Assembly: GCA_049322755.1 (NCBI GenBank)
Contig: JBMOQX010000027.1
Location: forward strand, 1 to 64,000
Length of the DNA: 64,000 nt
From: DATIUV01 sp049322755
Lineage (GTDB): Bacteria > Pseudomonadota > Gammaproteobacteria > Burkholderiales > UBA6910
Direction of reading: 5' to 3'
The translations under genes and the position numbers were made by a program. The notes below the pieces were generated by a model. That model was not told the DNA's origin. It saw only the letters and a program-made list of their open reading frames with translations, and searched no databases. This document shows positions 60,624-64,000 of this stretch, in pieces (within the stretch, counting starts at the first letter, position 1; every line of letters begins with the position of its first letter).

Positions 60624-61866
60624 GGTTCATGCAGTTGGCGTAGTACGTCACCGTCGCCGGCCAGTCGGAGAAGATGCCCAGGATGCGCACCTTGCGCGCC
60701 AGCACGTCCAGCGCCTTGTACACGTCGCCGTCGGTCTTGATCGCCTTGCCCTGCGGATCGAACTGGTAGTACCACCCCGCCTTCGACGCGCCCTGGCGCA
60801 GGTCCGAGCGCTCGAAGCTCCAGGCGATGATGTCCAGGCCCGCGCGCTTGATATCCGTGGCGTACTGGGAGGGGATCACCTCGCCGGCGTCGTTCACCGC
60901 CAGCAGCGCCCACATCGGCGGCGCGAAGATCTGCACGCCCTGCTGCTTGAGCTGCTTCAGCGCATCGAACGACAGCCCCGGAATCGGCGGATTGGCGGTT
61001 GGATCAATGCTGTCCAGGTAGACAGCCTGCCTGCCGAACTCGGGGTTGTTCTTGATCCAGTACAGGACGTCGTCCTTGTTGAACGACTGGGCCCAGACAT
61101 CCTTCGGATCGACACCGGCATCCTTGAGCTCGTCGATCATCTTCTGCGCGTATGCCGCCTGGCTGCCGAAGACCGCATCGACCCGGTCCCGGAACTCGGC
61201 GCTCTTGAGTTCCGGCGTGTGCTTCACGCCCAGCCGTTTGTTCAGCTCGATGCTCTCCTTGAACGTGAGCACGCTGGCCCGGCCGGTGTAGAGGTCGGTG
61301 CGCCAGCTCGCCGTGCCGCCCAGGTAGCCCGCGGCCGTCGTCGCGGCGGGATTGCTGGCGTCCATCTTGGCTTCGAGCGACTTGTACTCGTCCAGCGTCA
61401 GGTCGCTGGTGCAGCATTTGGGCCCGGGGCTCTGGCCCGGCCCGCTCCAGGGGACGGTGCACTTGCTGTTGAGGTCCGTGACGACGATGTTGGTCGTCGT
61501 GTGCAGGTCGCACTCGCTGTGGCGGCAGACCAGCTCCCCGTCCTGGGTGAAGGTGACGTCGCACTCCACGATGCCGGCGCCCATCCGCGCCGCCGCCCGG
61601 TACGAAACATCGGAATGCTCCGGGAACTGCAGTGCCGCACCGCGGTGGCCGATGGAGAAATCGGTTTTGTAGAACGGGCCCTTCGCGCACTGCATTAGGC
61701 GGTTCTTGAGCCGGCTCTCCTCCATGCCTTCCACCAGGTAGAACGGCCGTGGACCGAGCTGCACGCTGTCGTCGTGCCGGCCGCCCCGGTCCGCGTGAGC
61801 GGTGGCGGCGGGCACCGCCGCGGCGGCGAGGGCCAGCGTCATGGCAAGGGCAGGTGTCTTGCGCAT
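60616..61866 (-). CDS. glpQ-like: secreted glycerophosphodiester phosphodiesterase
   Basis: This 416-residue protein has a signal peptide (KTPALAMTLALAAAAVPAAT, cleavage near AHA) and the GDPD TIM barrel. It has FSIGHRGAALQFPEHSDVSY, with the catalytic histidine, and GAGIVECDVTFTQDGELVCR with the metal-binding Glu and Asp, followed by HSECDLHTTTNIV. A cysteine-containing loop (SGPGQSPGPKCCTS) lies in an extra insertion typical of the longer secreted forms. It hydrolyses glycerophosphodiesters to glycerol-3-phosphate outside the cytoplasm. GGAGG precedes the ATG. The 3' end overlaps the dehydratase remnant by 8 bases. Confidence 0.93.
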   Translation of the reverse strand: MRKTPALAMTLALAAAAVPAATAHADRGGRHDDSVQLGPRPFYLVEGMEESRLKNRLMQCAKGPFYKTDFSIGHRGAALQFPEHSDVSYRAAARMGAGIVECDVTFTQDGELVCRHSECDLHTTTNIVVTDLNSKCTVPWSGPGQSPGPKCCTSDLTLDEYKSLEAKMDASNPAATTAAGYLGGTASWRTDLYTGRASVLTFKESIELNKRLGVKHTPELKSAEFRDRVDAVFGSQAAYAQKMIDELKDAGVDPKDVWAQSFNKDDVLYWIKNNPEFGRQAVYLDSIDPTANPPIPGLSFDALKQLKQQGVQIFAPPMWALLAVNDAGEVIPSQYATDIKRAGLDIIAWSFERSDLRQGASKAGWYYQFDPQGKAIKTDGDVYKALDVLARKVRILGIFSDWPATVTYYANCMNLK

Positions 61867-62226
61867 CGGATTCCTCCTGTCAGGTTGAGTCGCGCGGGTG
61901 CGGGGTTGCGCCCGACTCGAACTCTGCTCCCGGGACATGTAACCGTGATGGCGGACCATTTGCCGTTCCATGAATTTTGAATGGCGCAGGATCAAGCGCC
62001 GCGCCGAGGAGCTGGAGATCTGCGGCAGCGTGGAAACAAGAGCGCTGCATGGCGGGAAGGATAACCCGGCGGGTTCCGTCGGTACGGCACGGCGGCCGCC
62101 TGCCGCGCCCATCCCTGCCTTCCCGGCGGCCATGCCCCGATCCGGCGGATCTGTCCGCCGCCGCGGCTGCGCCGCGGAGCGCCCGGCGTACAATCTTCAC
62201 CTGGTGGTTGGCGGCCTCGATCGGTG
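61867..62226. other. 360-base gap, no gene recognised
   Basis: The first 100 bases are the promoter region of the phosphodiesterase gene, with a modestly AT-rich stretch (TGAATTTTGA near 61975). Frames across the rest are arginine-rich and look like chance GC-rich translation. No repeat, RNA gene or terminator was recognised. Confidence 0.5.
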
Positions 62227-62481
62227 ATGTCGATGCACGGAAACCCGGGCCTGACGCGCGCCGCGAGCCTCTTGGCGCGGGTGGCGCGCGCCCTGACCCG
62301 GCAGCGGCTGGCGGCGGTGGCGCTCGTGACGCTGCTCCTGTCGCTCGGCGCGCTGGTCAGCCCGGCGCTGCTGGATTTTTTCACGCCGGCCGAAATCGCG
62401 CTGGCTTGGCTCGAGCACCTTGCCGAGCTGGCGGTCATCGCCGCGGCGCTGCTGCTCTGCTTTACCGTGCAGTTACGGTGA
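62227..62481 (+). CDS. small membrane protein of unknown function
   Basis: This 84-residue protein has a basic N-terminus (RAASLLARVARALTRQ) and two hydrophobic helices, VALVTLLLSLGALVSPALLDF and one within VIAAALLLCFTVQL, separated by FTPAEIALAWLEHLAE. It ends in LR. No family is recognised. GGTGATG offers both GTG and ATG starts; no strong ribosome-binding site is seen. Neighbours are a phosphodiesterase and a gene fragment, so context does not help. Confidence 0.5.
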   Translation: MSMHGNPGLTRAASLLARVARALTRQRLAAVALVTLLLSLGALVSPALLDFFTPAEIALAWLEHLAELAVIAAALLLCFTVQLR

Positions 62482-62602
62482 GCGACGACGGCGCCGTCGC
62501 GGTGCTCGCCGTGCGCCTGAGCATTTCTCGCGTTTCGCGCCGCACTCGCCGATCGGCTTACCGTCTAGCTCACCGGATCGGGAGCCGTTTCCTGATCGGC
62601 CA

Positions 62603-62884
62603 CTGCTCTGGAGCGATGTTCAACTGCCCGGCGGTGCCGGCGCCTACGCCAACGGCTACCTCGTCTTCACCACGGCCGACGGCGACATCGCCTACCTCAA
62701 GTATCAGTTCCGCGCCGTTCCCGTGCCCGGAGCGGACGGCAAGCCGCGATTTGTGGCCAGCGGCTACTGGGAGACCGCGGGCGGCACCGGCAAGCTCAAG
62801 GAGCTGCGCGGCGTCGGCACCGTGCAGTTCAATCCGAAAGAGCGGCGCTGGGTGCTGGAGGGCGACCTGGCCTCGGCCGACTGA
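62603..62884 (+). pseudogene. C-terminal fragment of a beta-barrel-like protein
   Basis: The segment encodes DVQLPGGAGAYANGYLVFTT, ADGDIAYLKYQFRAVPVPGA, SGYWETAGGTGKLKELRGVG and RRWVLEGDL. It recalls the end of small exported proteins with the GGTGK-x-x-G-x-G-T pattern (allene-oxide-cyclase-barrel-like). The sequence before it is low-complexity, has no signal peptide and no good start codon, so the N-terminal part appears lost. The frame stays open upstream to an ATG at 62420, but I do not trust that start. Confidence 0.4.
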
Positions 62885-63007
62885 GCACCCATCGGTCGCG
62901 CCGCGCGGGCGCGTGAGTGCCCGGTTGGGGCTTGACGAGCGGCCGGTGGGCAGAAGCGGCGGCCGATCGGCCGTGCCCGCGCGTCCCCGCCGCGAGGTGC
63001 GCCGCGC

Positions 63008-63490
63008 TCAGTCCGCGACGACATCGGCTACTTTGAACTTCCAGCCGGGACAGTGGGATTGCACGATCTCGAAGCCGTGTGCGACCCAGTCGGCGCACGC
63101 CAGAACCGCGGCGAGGTCGCCGCCAACCGGGGGCGCGGACCGGAAGTGCAGCACGATCTCGGGCTCGATCTTGGGCTCGGTAAAGCACCCGATACGGCAG
63201 GTCGTTTCCGCTTGCGGAACCCGAGCCACCGTGCGGTCGTAGATATAAGCCCACGCGGGTTCACCGACGCCGTACAGCGACCACATGTCCGGATTGGTGA
63301 ATCCGATCTTGCGCCCGACCGGCAGCGCGCCCTCGCCGAGCCGCGCCGCGTGGATCGCGTGCGCCACCTCGTAGGCGGTCGCCAGGTCGAACCCGGGCAC
63401 GCGCGACGTGAACGGCTCGACCTGGCGCGCCTCGTCCTGCGCTGCCTTCATCTCGCGCGCCAGGGCGCCGATGTCTGGGGCTTGGGGCAT
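63008..63490 (-). pseudogene. 2-keto-4-pentenoate hydratase-like protein, C-terminally truncated
   Basis: This frame of 160 residues matches the first 60 percent of the MhpD/DmpE-type hydratases (about 260): LAREMKAAQDEARQVEPFTS, ATAYEVAHAIHAARLGEGAL, GRKIGFTNPDMWSLYGV and TEPKIEPEIVLHF, with the metal-binding Glu pair. It stops abruptly at FKVADVVAD just where the catalytic barrel would continue. The start has no obvious defect (a purine-rich GGAGAAACCC precedes it). The missing C-terminus makes activity unlikely. Confidence 0.75.
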
Positions 63491-63535
63491 GGGTTTCTCC
63501 GGCCCTCGGCCGACAAGGCCCGCTCGATCGGGACA

Positions 63536-64000
63536 CTAGCAGCCCAGCTTCGCCGCCAGGTCGTCCAGGCCGTCCACCACCAGGTCGAAGCGCGGGTCGG
63601 TGGAGAGATTCTTTTTCGCCGGATCGCCGAATTCCAGCGGTCGGCGCACGAACGCGGTGCGCAGGCCGAGCGCGTGGGCGGCGAGCAGGTCGTCCTGGTG
63701 CGCCGCCACCATCATCACGCGCACCGGCGGCAGGCTCAGCATGTCGCAGGCGCCCAGGTAGGTCTCGGGATCGCGCTTGAAGTGGCGAAACGTTTCCGCG
63801 GAGAAGATCACGTCCCACGGCAGCCTGGCGTTGCGGGCCATGTCCACCAGCAGGCGCACGTTGCCGTTGGACAGCGTGCCGAGGATGTAACGCTTCTTCA
63901 GCCGCCGCAGGCCGGCGACGCTGTCCTTCCAGGGCGGCAGCCGGTGCCACGCCAGGTTGAGCTCGTCGCGCTCGCCGTCGCTGAAGCGCAGCCCGATGCC
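63536..64000 (-). CDS. haloacid dehalogenase, type II (C-terminal part)
   Basis: The last 154 codons of a gene that begins beyond the window. The visible part has LPPWKDSVAGLRRLKKRYIL, GTLSNGNVRLLVDMARNARL (HAD motif II, Ser/Thr-N-G), ETFRHFKRDPETYLGACDML (motif III lysine) and VMMVAAHQDDLLAAHALGLR (motif IV acidic residues). This matches L-2-haloacid dehalogenases or close HAD phosphatases. The nucleophile aspartate lies outside the window. It is next to the truncated hydratase gene on the same strand. Confidence 0.9.
   Translation of the reverse strand, partial: GIGLRFSDGERDELNLAWHRLPPWKDSVAGLRRLKKRYILGTLSNGNVRLLVDMARNARLPWDVIFSAETFRHFKRDPETYLGACDMLSLPPVRVMMVAAHQDDLLAAHALGLRTAFVRRPLEFGDPAKKNLSTDPRFDLVVDGLDDLAAKLGC

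Noticed and set aside
61970..62227. Plus-strand frame in the gap after the phosphodiesterase gene
   Set aside because: Arg-, Ala- and Pro-rich with no pattern, no ribosome-binding site, and several competing frames over the same bases.

Overview
The window is 64 kb of very GC-rich DNA (by eye about 70 percent) from a Gram-negative bacterium. It looks like a proteobacterium, probably beta or gamma. The support is two HAE1-type RND pumps (one with an outer-membrane factor), a homodimeric-type E1 decarboxylase, glutathione-linked formaldehyde detoxification, a Sco1/PCuAC copper locus, and an almost perfect AcrR-type operator. A run of ten Ns at 11548-11557 shows that this is a scaffolded draft assembly. 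No rRNA, tRNA, CRISPR array, transposase or phage gene was seen.

Layout. 1-1140: end of a class III alcohol dehydrogenase and S-formylglutathione hydrolase. 1309-10072: a tightly overlapping six-gene block of UbiA-type prenyltransferase, ATP-grasp/His-swivel dikinase, BtaA-like (DUF3419) aminocarboxypropyl transferase, phytol/dolichol-kinase-like membrane protein, GNAT and AMP-forming acyl ligase. I regard this as a candidate undescribed lipid pathway and the most interesting item here. 10204-11777: copper delivery (Sco1, PCuAC, DUF2946-like). 11805-17811: nudC next to a DUF1330 remnant, pabB, a repeat-filled gap, NDH-2, a quinone-oxidoreductase-like dehydrogenase and thioredoxin. 17819-23113: LysR regulator divergent from a two-gene RND pump.

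23448-29198: an orphan gene, then an electrophile/quinone-stress set (pirin, DoxX, SDR, old yellow enzyme, WrbA, glutathionyl-hydroquinone reductase) preceded by two clear palindromes. 29417-33918: DedA-rhodanese fusion, patatin, 3-hydroxybutyrate dehydrogenase, DODA-type dioxygenase, AraC regulator. 34067-40010: isochorismatase-like hydrolase, two tandem XapX proteins, Tat-exported amidohydrolase, betaine/choline-type binding protein, NmrA-like protein, AEC transporter. 40028-46954: two paralogous MFS_3 exporters around a porin, a DoxX and a YdcZ protein, then a DUF3291-like protein and a rhomboid protease. 47031-54709: GntR remnant, small secreted protein, and a complete RND tripartite pump with its TetR repressor and operator.

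54726-59435: LysR regulator, a small-protein gene ending in a strong terminator, and a homodimeric E1 gene divergent from an Lrp-type regulator (an MdeB/MdeR-like arrangement). 59445-64000 is a decaying area: hicBA whose toxin has no start codon, a UxaA-type dehydratase with a frameshift and internal deletions, a GDPD lipoprotein-type or secreted phosphodiesterase, truncated fragments, and the end of a haloacid dehalogenase. Several families of palindromic intergenic repeats recur across the window, some supplying a Shine-Dalgarno sequence or a start or stop codon to a neighbouring gene.
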